Shown piece by piece: positions 48,501 to 61,014 of a DNA stretch of 64,000 bases. A program made the position numbers and the translations under genes. The notes under the pieces are model-generated. The model saw only the letters and a program-made list of their open reading frames with translations. It was not told the DNA's origin and did no database searches. The stretch's first letter is position 1. Each line of letters begins with the position of its first letter. The stretch lies in NCBI RefSeq assembly GCF_050908995.1, contig NC_135121.1:8060001-8124000 (forward strand). The letters are read 5' to 3'. This DNA comes from Andrena cerasifolii (lineage: Eukaryota; Arthropoda; Insecta; Hymenoptera; Andrenidae).

Positions 48501-51500
48501 ATCTCTTCATTATACGGCTCGACTTCGGTATCCAATTACTCGATTCGGGGTCGAAGGCGTCTTCGACGGGCCCAGCCGCGAAGATTGCTATCCTATTCGC
48601 CGGCGAAAAAAAGGCGCGAACCTCCGGCATTAGCCGGTTATCCGAATGAGCATCTAACCGCCAGCCGATTCTTGGGAACGTGCCAGCGCGGATGGCTGGA
48701 ATTATAGGGCCTCGTAAAATCGCGGTTAGGACTCCCTGACTGGGTGATACACGCGTCCGGGAAGTTTGGACACCATGCCGCGGGGTCTTGTTACCGTTTG
48801 TCATGTGGCAGCGATATCATTTCGAGCCGCATGCACCTTTGTCGTGAGGATGGAATAGTGTTAGCATTGGTTCAGAGAATTCTCTCGACACCCGCTGTTT
48901 TTAACACGAATGATTAATATTACTGAAATTCTAATTCACAGACATTTTGAAGCTCGAAATCGCGAATGCCATAATTACGAAGAAACCGATTTCACCGTGG
49001 AATTAAAGAGCAGCTCAAGTCTCGCTTCCTACAATCCAGGAACAATCTCTGTGGAGTAAAGTTTGCTGATATATGTAGTTCCCTCTTTGATTGTCTAATT
49101 CAATATCAAAACACACGCGAGCGATTTCCACGGGACAACGAACTGGTGGGGGTTACCACCGCGATTTACATTGCTGTAACATCCCATTACGAGGTTATAA
49201 AACCGCGGACCACGCGCGTGTGGCCATCGGCCGATCGCTGTCGAATTCCGCAATTACGATTAATCTTAGGATCGCTTAAGCAGTGCCTATCCTTTCGAGA
49301 ACAATGGAGCGAGGCCAGCGCATCGAATCCGCTGATGCGACTTAATCCTCTCCTGATACAATCACATTAGGATTCCGGCAATATCCACGCAATGACCCAG
49401 GTTAGAATGGAATATAGCTCTGCGCTCTGGTGACGATCTCGAGGATACGCTCGTACGTCGAGGAGGGTAATAACCGAGGGTTTCGCTGCGGCGACTCTGG
49501 TTAATTGAAAGGTGAAATACGCGGCCAAAAGGCACGCGCGGCTTTTCTCCTTCGACGCTGGACTCGACTCTATTCGTAATTACCCTCGAGGCTGTTTAAT
49601 CGATTGCTCGAACGGTGCTCCTAACGTTACTAAATGACCAATCTTCTCCGAAGGGATAAGGGATCCCAATGGGGCGCTGAATTTTCATTTTACGGTTCAA
49701 GATTTTAGGTTTAAGATTAGTGGATGTATCACTGAAAACGGGGCACTGGATCGGAGGAAAGGGCCTGACAGAAAATCTCGAAGACGCAGTGGGTGGCTGG
49801 TAACAAGGCGCGCCATCGAAAGCAAGCGCCTTCGGGATAAACTCCATTCATCGAACCCATCAGACTCAATGAAGATTGGATTCCTAGATGCTTCTCAGAA
49901 CTCCTATCTTTCGCCAAGATTCCCTCGTAATAATACTCATCCGACTGCGTAACTAAATACAACCACATTAAGCTTGCCTCCGAGTACTTTACTGCGGACA
50001 GGTCGAATTATCTTGGGAGGAGACAGGGTGGACCAGCGTGCATATTCACGAATGTGCAGAGAGAAGTGTTTCTAGCAACGATGACATTCAATGCTACCTC
50101 GAACTTTCATTTGAAGAAAGTACCTCACAATCGAATTAGAAGTAACCAACAAAACAGAGTCAGATCCTCTTGGTGCAGAGGTTGCGGTAACTCGGGTTTC
50201 CGACGAAGTGAGACAAGTTTCATGGTGTGATTGAAGATTCGCTGAAAAACTACATTCCCGCGCTATTATCCTCCTAATCGCGCGCCTTAATGCGAGCCCC
50301 AGGAAAAAGTCCCTCTGCCACGGGTGAGAGTTTATCGCAATGGGAAAACGGCGGTGACTTACGAGCCGTTGGCCGGTCCACTCGACCGGTGCAATTAATC
50401 ATCCGACGTAGAACGCGTATCTAATTCCCTGACGATGGCAACGAGAAAATCGCGCCATGCTCCGTCATTAAAAGCAGAGAGAGAGACACGAGGAATCCCC
50501 GGTGTCCGCGTCGCTGTAAAACCTGATCGAGGATCTCCGCGTTGCGATCCTCGTAAAGCTGTCGCGCCCGCGATGTCGGCGAACAGTTCCAGCGTAAAGC
50601 ACGAGACTTATTGGCAATTGGACGGAAGTGAAGTCCCTCGGATTGTTCGCGGAAACGCACGCCAATTAGCGGCGCTGTGTTACCGCGGTTTCGTTTCTTG
50701 CCGGCTCGGTCTCGCATGGGAAAGCTTCTACCGAAGAAGTCCCTCCCGAGGTAGACAAAGGAACAGAACGCAAACACCGAGCTGCCCCAACTGTGAACCG
50801 TCGTGGAAAGCTGGCTTGTATGATTTACGAATTAGAAGGGAGCTTTCGGAGTGTATTTTGCAGTGTTTGTGGTACTCGCAGAGGCTGAAGAGATTTCGAA
50901 TACACAGAGGTGCTAGCGATTTTAATAAACTGCAACAGCTATCGCGGGACGGGTTCGCGATTCGAAGGCTCCAGCTCGGGCAAGAGGAAGCAACTTATCA
51001 AATCTGCAGTAACGACTTCTACAGGAACAAGGGGCCTATTCTTAAGACCCATCAGAACTTCAACTGATGAAATTTCGATTGCAACGAGAGCCCGAAGAAT
51101 CTTCGATCACGAGCCCGTTTTTGCTCCAGCCCCGGATATTAACTTCATTCCCCTAATACCCTTTCAACGCGAGAAACTTGGAACGCGAAGCTCCCGCAAC
51201 TTCGATACTCCGGGGGCTCCGAATTCTTCCAACCTTCCTCCACAAACCTTCCCACCCGCCCTCAGATTGTTGCTGCTTCGAAGCAGTGATCTGCTCCCAC
51301 AATCAACCCTTTAACTGAGAGAAGGACCAAGAGACGTCGCGTCGGGACGGCTCGCAATATATTTGTCGCGATAGAAAAAAAAAAGGGGGAGAAAACGAGA
51401 CCGTCTGTGGAGATACATTGTTGTCTGCCGGCCGAGACAAAGAAACCGATTCCAAGGGTTTTTTTAGCCCGACCGGGAGGGTGAGGCTAGGCCGTCTCTG

Positions 51501-53385
51501 TTTTTCCAACGTCACGCGCCTCCGTCTCTTCCTCTGCTTCCTATTCCTGTCGTCGGCCCTCCGATCCTACTTCTGCTGATGAAACTCTCCATTTCCATCC
51601 GTCCATCCTTATTCCTGGCGCTCTTTGAAACACCATCATCGGTGGCCGAGCTCGTTTCGTATTTCCTTTCGTTCGAGCGAGCCGCCCGCTGAATCGACGA
51701 GCACCGCGACGAAGTCTCCGACTTCGGCGAGAAGATAGCCTTGCCCGAAGAATAATAGCCACCAGGGGAAATAATCTCCCATATACCGGCTTGGATATTA
51801 TAGCAAAGTGGACACCTGGACAGCTGGAGGATTCATGGTAACATCGTACACGGGCGCTGCAAACTTGCAACGTATCGTACGCGTGAAAATAAAATCAGGG
51901 TCCGGTCTAGGAAGGGCGCAAGCGAGGCAACTGTCTAGAGCGGCAAAATTGGTAGAAGGAGACAATAAGAAACAGTAAAAAAAGTAAAACATTTTGAAAA
52001 AGCGGTAAAAAAGTAGATGGGTAGGTGGTACATGTTTGAAGTTAGTATCAAACTTTATAATCAAATATAAAGGCTGGAAAAAGTCGTTTTTGCCTAGAGC
52101 GTAGGAAGAACTAAATTGATGGGGTGCTGAATAAAATCTAAACACGTGGACGTTCTACGAGTCTCTTCCGTAGAACTGCAGAAATTTTCCCGATGATCGA
52201 TGCTGAAAAAGTGACGGGACTCGAAGATGATCGTTTTCAGTACAACGTTTGTGTTATAAGTGTTTATCGGAAGGGTGCAAGGAATTTGAATTCGCGAAGA
52301 AATCAGAAGGCACTCTCGAAATGGTTTTAGCGCGAGGGCGATAGCGGAGTTCTAACGTATCTACGATAGTTTCTTTAATTTAATTTATAGAGACTTATTT
52401 CAATTAGCACACAAACAAAAAACGCTTATTAATGTATTCAAGGCACAGATTTAAGATAGAATAATAATTCGTGCGACGACGCCGAGGGGCGCTGGTGGAT
52501 CACCGGTTTGATGAACACCTAGCTGTAATAAAATCAATCTCGGACAGCGTTCATTAAGGGTTACGAGCGTTTCCATTATACACCGAACGATACGGGCGCT
52601 TTGTAATACAGCAGAAGAGGGGCATGCGGAATTGCGGGCAACATTACTCAACGGCTTCGAAAGCACGTCCAGTTTCACGCTCGGCTGCCGTAAAAACAAG
52701 TGTCCCGGCCACGGGCACGTGAAAAGGAAGGGAAAACAAAAGGGATGGTCTCGCAAATTCTAGGCTGCGTTTCGCGGTGAATAGCTTTGCAAGATATCGA
52801 CCGCGGGCAGCGTTTTATTTTTCTGCGCCCCGTGGAATGGACTGTTCGTGATTGAAATATGGGAGGAGGAATCGGGCCCCCGCTGCACAGATATGCCCAA
52901 GATTCTGAAATATTTAACGATTTTACAAACGGCGATCGCGTAAAGAGCGCGTTTTTCGCAGGGATCAACACACGCCAATGGTGCTTTTGCTTGGTTCAGG
53001 CGAGCTGCACTTAATATTATGCAGAAATGAGTGCGCATATATTTGAGGGAAACGGGGTTATATAAATTGTTTCTGTGAGATAATATATATCTGGGAACAT
53101 TCTCTTTTTGATCAAGCAATTTAGAGATGACGAAGCCGACAGACTTCGTCATTCAGTACACCCACGCATGCTTCTAGAAAGTTAACCCTAAAACCATCAC
53201 TTAAATTCGAATGCTAACGCGTTTGGCACTTTGAAATGCATTGAAGCATGAGGAATGAATGCGCACCTCTGTTTGAGACTGAATATAACCTTTCTTCTCT
53301 AAACTGTTATACAGCATGTTAGGGAATAAGAAATAACGGCTATTGCATGATGGAGTTCCCCTATCAGAACAGAACACCGCTGTCC

Positions 53386-53937
53386 TTAAGGGGTTATACC
53401 TAGTCAGGCGACCGAAAACAGGCGAATATTTGTGAATTTTTTTAAAGAAGCGCAAGCATGTATTTTTACAAAACCTTTTGCGCTTAAAAGAGCAATATTT
53501 AAAGAACATTTGGTAATTTTTTCGTGGAAAAATATTTACGTTTATAAGAAAATAACAACCGATATCCAAGAAGCATTTTTAAAAATTTCGTTTTGCGATG
53601 AGCACTGCCATTCGGAACCAGATTATCTAAAATCAAAACACAAAAAAGGTTTCGTAAGCATATTAACGTGTCTTTCGATTAGCGGTGGGAATTTCCGAAA
53701 TATCAATGTAAAAAAAAGTGGCGGCTATTTAAAGTTGAAATCCTGATTTTTTTGCGGAATTTGTGCACGAAAAAATCTAAACGTAAATATTTTTCTACGA
53801 AAAAATTACCAAATGTTCTTTAAATGTTTTTCTTTTAAGCGCAGAAAGTATTGTAAAAGTATATGCATCCACTTGTTAAAAAAAAAATCACAAATATTCG
53901 CCTCTTTTCGGCCGCCTGACTAGGTATAACCCCTTAA
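53386..53937. mobile_element. TTAA-bounded MITE (GGGGTTATACCTAG terminus)
   Basis: 552 bp including TTAA at 53386-53389 and 53934-53937. TTAAGGGGTTATACCTAGTC at the left is mirrored at the right, and the repeats continue inward (CAGGCG, GGCGAATATTTGTGA). Non-autonomous, piggyBac-like by target site. Confidence 0.9.
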
Positions 53938-56894
53938 GGGCCAAGGGAAACGAAGCAGGAACAAAAAAAAACGAATCCATCGTCGACTACCAAAATCGTC
54001 GGTAGCCCCTTTGTCTCTACTACGGGGCTAATTGAGCGGAACCCAGGCTAGCAATAGGTATAACAGGGTTCAGCTTCGATCGTCCTCGCTTCGGCCTCCC
54101 TGTTGTTCCCTGTCCGCAATGTATAACGTGGCCGCCTCTGCTGGCCGTTCTTTCACTAGCCCTTTTGGGATTCCTTCGGTGTCGAAAAAGGGCCCCCTAA
54201 GATCGTCGGCCGGACCCCCGTTTGGCCTAAGAATTCGCTACTCTTCCGTTCGAGCGGAGTAGAAGACTCCACGGGAGAGGATAAAATTACTTCTACTTTG
54301 GAGCAGCGAAAAATTACTGTTACTTCTGGAAAGACAGATTATTAAACTGATCCGAATGCGCAGCTTTGTCTCATTCAATATTAAAATGATGCACCAGATA
54401 ATTGTTTAGCACGATGCGCAAATTAAAAGCAACAACTCTGTAGCTCAGAGACACAGCTGTCTACGACGTGTTTATTGCCTCCTGTTAACAGCACTCGCGG
54501 AAATCAGTTAATATAATCACAGTGACACGATTAAAGCCATCAGTTCAGAGAATCCTGTCGCTAACGGAGTATCGACAGCTCCGAAGGGCCTGCGTCTGCC
54601 AGTTGTCAACGACAATCCAACTGTATCTCGAGTGGTTTCGGTCACTCGTAATAAGTTCGCAAGCTCGCTGCTCCGTTCGCCTTTCTGGCAGTGGAACGTC
54701 TGCGTGCCACGTGCATTAAAATCGTGTCTGGCATATCGACGGTGCCTCTTAATCGAGGGTCGTCGAAGAGGAGTGGTGATTCTAGAGAACCTCCAACTCG
54801 CCTGGAATACTCATTGCAACGATGTAGCGATGACAGGGGTTCACAACGATGGCAAGTACTTAGTAGAAGAGTGGCACTGGAGAGTGAAATTTGAAGACCC
54901 TGGGCTCTCTTTCGGGTAATACAATTATTCTTTATCAAGAAAGAAACGCCATTAGCCATCTTCCCAGTGTAGCGTCATCGATGAACCCAGATTCAACTTC
55001 GATTCAACCCAATTCAACCAGATTCAACTGTTTGCAGTTCTCAACTACTCGCCACTGGAAATATAGGAATACTTTCAGTGTCAATACATTCGCCGGGGAG
55101 GCGGCGATGGAAATAGAATCGAGGGAATCACGCGGCCGTTAGGATCGACGTTAAACGCGAAGGCCGCGAAATTCCGTCATTTAGGAAGGATGACGAGCAT
55201 GGAGCGCGAGGAAATGCGGAGGAAGAGGTGCTATCGTTCCAGCATCCGGGATGTCGCTTGCTATCTAAACGAACAGAGGCTGGTATCGCGGCCTACGCGA
55301 GGCCAGGCGAATAAATGCTCAATGAATCGACGATTTCGTTACGTTATTAACCCTTCGTTTCGACTCGATGGCACCCCGCCGTCGACAAGAAATCCCCGAT
55401 AATCCAAAAATACTGATCCCTCGACTGGATATACGCGCATCGACAGTTCAATAGCCACTGCCATATATTGCAGCAGCTTCCTGAGAACTTGGTATTTAGA
55501 GATACACGCAGTGACTCTGATTCTAACGCAAAAAAATAAAACTACGCGCATAATCTGAATGAGCGAATATGCGAAGGCGATTCCAGAGAGTGGAGAGTTT
55601 GAAGAATGCGCTCTTCCCAGTTCACACGCGCGCTTTGAGCAAGCAATCCACCCAGGTACCCGACAGCGGAGTATGAAACGTCAACTGAGATTACCCAGAT
55701 TTTCCTGATTCACAGATTTTACTGAAACTGCTCTCGGCATTAACATTTCCAAACAGGGGGAGGAGCGTGAATGGAGCACGACGACTTTCGATCGCGCGCC
55801 TCGTAATTGAGTCATTAAACAATCCCGTGTACCGCGGTGCTCCGCGCCCGATCACCGCATATCGGGAAATCGGTGTAATTCGTTGTTTGCCAGGAAACAA
55901 CGGGACACGACAGGTGAAAGTTGCGCAATGGTGGCCACGCACACGGCCACGCGTACTAACACCATTGCCATCATGTTAATGGCAGAAACGAGCTAGGGCT
56001 TTAATTATAACCGCCGCCTTTCGCGACGTGAACGTAATTCGAATGAAATCCTTGGAAGCTTTCCGGGCGATTTTCGTGGAACACTCCCGCCCACGCGAGA
56101 CATGGACACCTAATGAAACAGCTGTAATTGAATAACAGGGAAAATTGAATGACGAGGGTGATCATCCCGTTTCGATTAATTTTCTGTGATTATTCTTTCT
56201 TGGAAACTTTTGTAGCATTTCCGTGACTATTTCGGCAATTAATTACACGCCCTATCATTCCTGTGCTATCATTATTACCATCAGCGTCCGTGCACGAAAA
56301 TATTAAAAAAAATATATCTTAAGAAATCTGATTACGTAAGGTCGCAAAAGCGAATCCTCGAACGTTTTTCTTACGTAAGTTCGCAAACACTGTCCTGCTC
56401 GTGTTGTCCTTTACCGAAACGCTTCTTGCTCCAGTCGAAGGTATCGAACGATTCTCCAGCGAGGATTTCTGCTGCCTCGCCTTCGTCTAGCCCCCGCGAC
56501 GATTATAGCAATTTACGAGGAACGCCACGTTTCAGGGCCGCGGAAGACCACCCGCACAAACGCGAACGCCAGACGTGGAAGCAACGGCCGACACGTGGGG
56601 CCCACCGGATTTTTGATACCATACCCCGCAACAGCAATGAGATCGACGTGACGTAATCCTGCAAGACACTCCTGACTATTTTTGTGCGGCAGCAGCACGT
56701 GGCGAGGATGGCGAAATTCGGCATACCGTTCGCACGCAACTTCCCCTGAATTTTTTTCTGAAACCACAACGGAGTTTTTGCAATTCCGCGAGAGATTCCG
56801 CGAACCTTGGTAAATCATTGTTGCTCGCGTGCTCTTGGTAAATCACCGCTACACTTTTTCTCGTGAATTCTTGTCCTCACGTTAGGTTGACGTA

Positions 56895-57653
56895 CAGTGG
56901 CTCGCATTAATATTCGGACACTTTTTAAAATCGCATAACTTTTTTAGAATTGATCCAAACAACTCCGTGCAAAAGTCACGCGAGAAAAATCAGGATATCA
57001 ACTTTAAATAGCCGCCATTTTGTTTTAAATTAATATTTTGAAAAATTATCTCCGTCAACCTGAGGATACATTAATATACTAACGAAATCTTTTTTGTTTT
57101 TTGATTTTATATAATCTGGTTCCGAATGGCAGTGCTCACCGTAAAACCAAGTTTTTAAAAAGGCTTCTTGGATGTCGGTTGATACTTTATTATAAACGTA
57201 AATATTTTTCTACGAAAAAAATACCAAATGTTCTTTAAATATTGCTCTTTTAAGCGCAAAAAGTTTTGTAAAAATACATGCTTCCGCTCCTTCAAAAAAA
57301 ATTCACAAATATTCGCCTCTTTTCGGCCGCCTGACTAGGTACAACCCCTTAAACGTTTGTAGCTCGGAGCAACGTTCACCGATTTTGATGAAATTTTAGG
57401 CACGTATACAACTTACTGCAATCTACAAACGGTTTTTTTGAATTTTCATTACAAGCCCACAAAAAAAGTTTAAAAATCGACCTTTACTATTCTTTTCGCA
57501 ATTCCAACCAAATACATTTTTTTTCAAAACGACGAAACGCGTCAGTTAGCAAACTAATCCTTCTAGCTTCTAAAAAAAACTCAAGTTGTTTGCACCAATT
57601 CTAAAAAAGTTATGCGATTTTAAAAAGTGTCCGAATATTAATGCGAGCCACTG
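56895..57653. mobile_element. MITE with CAGTG termini, copy C, interrupted by a second element
   Basis: 759 bp. It begins CAGTGGCTCGCATTAATATT and ends with its complement, with TA at 56893-56894 and 57654-57655. After about 75 bp the sequence changes to that of the 53386-type element, then returns to CAGTG-family sequence at about 57352. Confidence 0.88.
56970..57351. mobile_element. partial TTAA element nested in the CAGTG element
   Basis: It shares sequence with 53386-53937, including GGTTCCGAATGGCAGTGCTC in the opposite orientation, AAATATTCGCCTCTTTTCGG and the terminus CTAGGTACAACCCCTTAA. The other terminus is missing or replaced, so this is a truncated or rearranged copy. Confidence 0.75.
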
Positions 57654-59090
57654 TATAGTTCTCCCTCGCATGATATTTTAGAATCGAAGCCCAATGTGCC
57701 CTTTTCTCCGCTCTGTCTTGTTTGCCATTGAATATAGGAGCGTGTAATCGTGCATTGCTCCAAGAGGATGAGAAGTTTCATTCGACGCAGAGTGTGCTTG
57801 CACGCACTTTCCATTCATTCGCGAGGCAGGCTTACCTACTCCAAAAAATGACGCGGAGCACAATAAATTCCACTTCCACCGTTCCCCGTTCATTAATTCT
57901 AGTTTCTGCAGGGTCCAAACAGCAATAAACGCTTTCACTGTGATCAGCAAACAAGCCCCGGCGACGACTGTTTACGTTTAACCCACTCGAACAGAAACGT
58001 GTAACTCTGCAGCTGCTTTATCTTCGAACAAACTTTTGCAATTATTCGTTCACGTTTTCGCCGGAACGAATACCCATTAAACCACCGTGTACGCTCTTGC
58101 ACGCTTATGTTTGGCGTTTTAAACGCGTCACTTTGGCGAGTTGAATGAATTATTGATTACGGTCGCGGTGGGTGTGATTGCCGTGTATTGCATACCGGTC
58201 GTGTGCGTTATGTCACGTCTTCTAATGTATGCAGATGGCTCGAGCGATGTCGTCACTAACTGAACCGCGCGCGGCCGGGCTCGTACAAGCCCCGAAGCCC
58301 AGCATTGTTCCGTGTAAAATCATTGATAACGAGGGCCAGATAACGTTGTTACGCGCTCGCTTGATAAGTCCCGTAACCCAGAAGTTGCTTCACAATTTGC
58401 CTCGAATTGACTCTGACGGCGACGAACACGTGACCTTGGAGATTTTAGCGGTGCCGGAGTGTTTGCGAATATTATGATCGGATGAGCGCAAAAATTCGCA
58501 CCGTTGTTCTGTGCAAACAGCCTTCTCTCGCAGCTCTCGTTTCGAGGCGCGATTTGCGCGGGTTCCTCGTCGACGTACGAAAAATGGTACGACCCGCTTA
58601 ATCGCCGGATAAGCTCAAGTTATTCCCCTCCGCGCTGTTCCGTTGCCCCTGGTTAGCGATGTATCGAATAATATTGAGCGACGAAGCGACCGAGTCAACA
58701 TCGTCTCGATTCAATTCCCAATCGCCTCGCCTCGAGGACAAAGCAATCCGCACGCGCTTTCGGAATTAGTTTCAGGCCGGATTAGGCATAGTGGGCGTTT
58801 CAATCAGTCACCAGGAATCTCAATGGCAATATTAGCGAAGGTAAGTAGCCGAGACGCACGGTTTCCGCTGTGAATACGATCTTCTTCGTTGCTTGTGCAA
58901 CAGGGTACGTATCGATAGGGCGCCGAGAGACTTCGAAAACCTGAAGATTATTTCTTTTTTCACATAACAGGTACATGAAGTTCGATCGTCGCGCGAGGCT
59001 TCCCCTATCACCCGAAGGGTCCAAACCAACACATTCCCTTTCATCAACCCTCATTCATCCCTCATTTCACGAACTGAATCTGCCCCACGG

Positions 59091-59313
59091 TGTCAAATTG
59101 ACACAGTGGTAAAAGATCGACGAAGTGACAAGGTGAACAGTTATTTTTCGATATTTTTTTATTCAAATTGATGAGTTAACATTTACATTTCAGATGGTTC
59201 GCAGCTTTTGCATAAAACAAAACAATGCGCAGGACGGACTGCTTGTTTACAAGGATCACGAATAACAGAGCGGTATAACTTATTACGGGAATAGGTACTG
59301 TGTCAAATTGACA
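59091..59313. repeat. paired TGTCAAATTGACA motifs, 210 bp apart
   Basis: The near-palindrome TGTCAAATTGACAC occurs at 59091 and 59301 in the same orientation. Subterminal repeats of an unrecognised element are one explanation. Confidence 0.4.
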
Positions 59314-60101
59314 CGAGGGACTCTGTTACTGGAAGATACTGTTAAGTATTTTATAGAATGACCCTAAACAATAGTGGACGGGCGGTCTCCAAGCGTTAAT
59401 TTGCCATCAGAAAGCTGAACCCCTCTATTAGCCTTCGTATTTACGTGATATACAGCCAATTACATTACTATCAAACCGCGTTGTATCGCTACTGATAGCG
59501 CAACATATATTCCCGCTGCTTATCAATGAAACGCGATGGATTCTCCGAAGCTGTGATTAATAAAACAGCCCGGATCGCGTTGACCAACGTGGCACGGTCT
59601 AGGAAGAGCCGATAAGTAGAGACGAACGCGCGCGCAATCAACGGGCCACGAAGGAAATCGCCGCGTTTCCGGTTTCCCGTGCGTCTCCGTAGCTGGTACT
59701 TTTAGAACACCCGATAAACAATCCCCGGCGTCTATAATAGTGACCGACGCGATAGACAGGCAGGCTTCTGTGATCCTCTAATGGTATGCTGATGGAGTGA
59801 CGCTCTGCTAACTCCGCCGTCTACGAGCAATTGCGCCCGCGGTTCGTACAATGTTTCCCCGCCGGCACGCGCATTCAACGGGGCTAATGACACGTGGCAC
59901 ACGTTACGAAAACATTACACGGGACGGACCGACAAGCCCTTTTTTTCGGTTTACGAGGCCGCCTAAGAGGGTAATTTCTTTGTTTTATGGGGCTCCCGCG
60001 ACGTGTCTGCCGATGAGCCAGAAACGCGATCGCGGTTCACTGCAGCAAGGGAAATTATTAACTTTGGCAGGAATTAAGTGAAGGAGCACATCGATACTGT
60101 A

Positions 60102-61014
60102 GGGGAGACCGGGGCAAAGTGGGACGAAAAATGTTTGAAGTCGAATAAAATTTTTCCCTTTCAATAAAAATGTGTGAAAATAGATTTATAATATAATTTG
60201 AACATTACTATTGATAAATGACGAATATCAATGCTTAAAATAAACTTAAAGTACCTATATTAAAATTCAACTTGAAAAGAAAATGCAAAATCGACCACTC
60301 TACTCTCTGGGGTAAAGTGAGCAGAAATAAAATACGTGTTTTAATGAAGGATATAATTATAAAATCAACTTTATTAGAACTTTTCAACTATTTAAATTAT
60401 TTTTTTTTTAAATATATTTCATTAATACAGGCTTAATGTTAATAATTTGTATTTTGTAACTTTGTACTTTGTGTTACTAACCTAAACTCATTTTCTTTTG
60501 AAAATGTGTTTTTAAAGGAACTTTGTTTACATGAACAGTCTGACCACCACGCCGCGTCGTTTTCCAGGTAGCTGACAGGTTAGATTATTGCGAACATCAC
60601 TCGCGCATCTTTTCTTTGCAGCTCAGTTTACCCCGGTCACTTTGCCCCCAATGTGTACTCAGTGGAAAATTAATTATTTAATAATGTTAGGATTAATGTT
60701 TTCTCAAACGCGTGTACATGTATGTTTACAAGCTTGTTATAAACACGCAGAAAAAAAATGGAGTTAAAATAACACATTTATGACTGATTTATCCAAAAAG
60801 CTAAATTGAAAAAAAAACCAATTGGAAGTCTCTAAAACTTCATTTTTAATTTTTTAAATGAATTTCCATTTTTCGATACCTGAATGTGCATAATTATCCT
60901 TGTCGTATTACATACATTTATTACGTCACCAAAATTTGTAAATATATTCTACTGTTAAAGAATAAATTAAGGAAGCTCATTTTACCCCGGGGTTCACTTT
61001 GCCCCGGTCTCCCC
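60102..61014. mobile_element. MITE with AGGGGAGACCGGGGCAAAGTG termini, copy 2
   Basis: About 913 bp. AGGGGAGACCGGGGCAAAGT at the left is matched by CACTTTGCCCCGGTCTCCCCT at the right, with TA at both flanks. The interior is AT-rich and also carries GGGGTAAAGTGAGC (60310) and CCCCGGTCACTTTGCCCC (60632), so subterminal copies of the terminus exist. No transposase. Confidence 0.9.

Noticed and set aside
50363..50413. Alternative first Ppn exon (ATG followed by a GTAAGT donor near 50370)
   Set aside because: The donor leaves phase 1, but exon 2 needs phase 2, and the peptide would not make a signal n-region.
50435..51067. 210-codon plus-strand open frame
   Set aside because: No recognisable domain, an Arg/Ser-rich random-like composition and no supporting context. 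GC-rich DNA of this kind yields chance open frames of this size.
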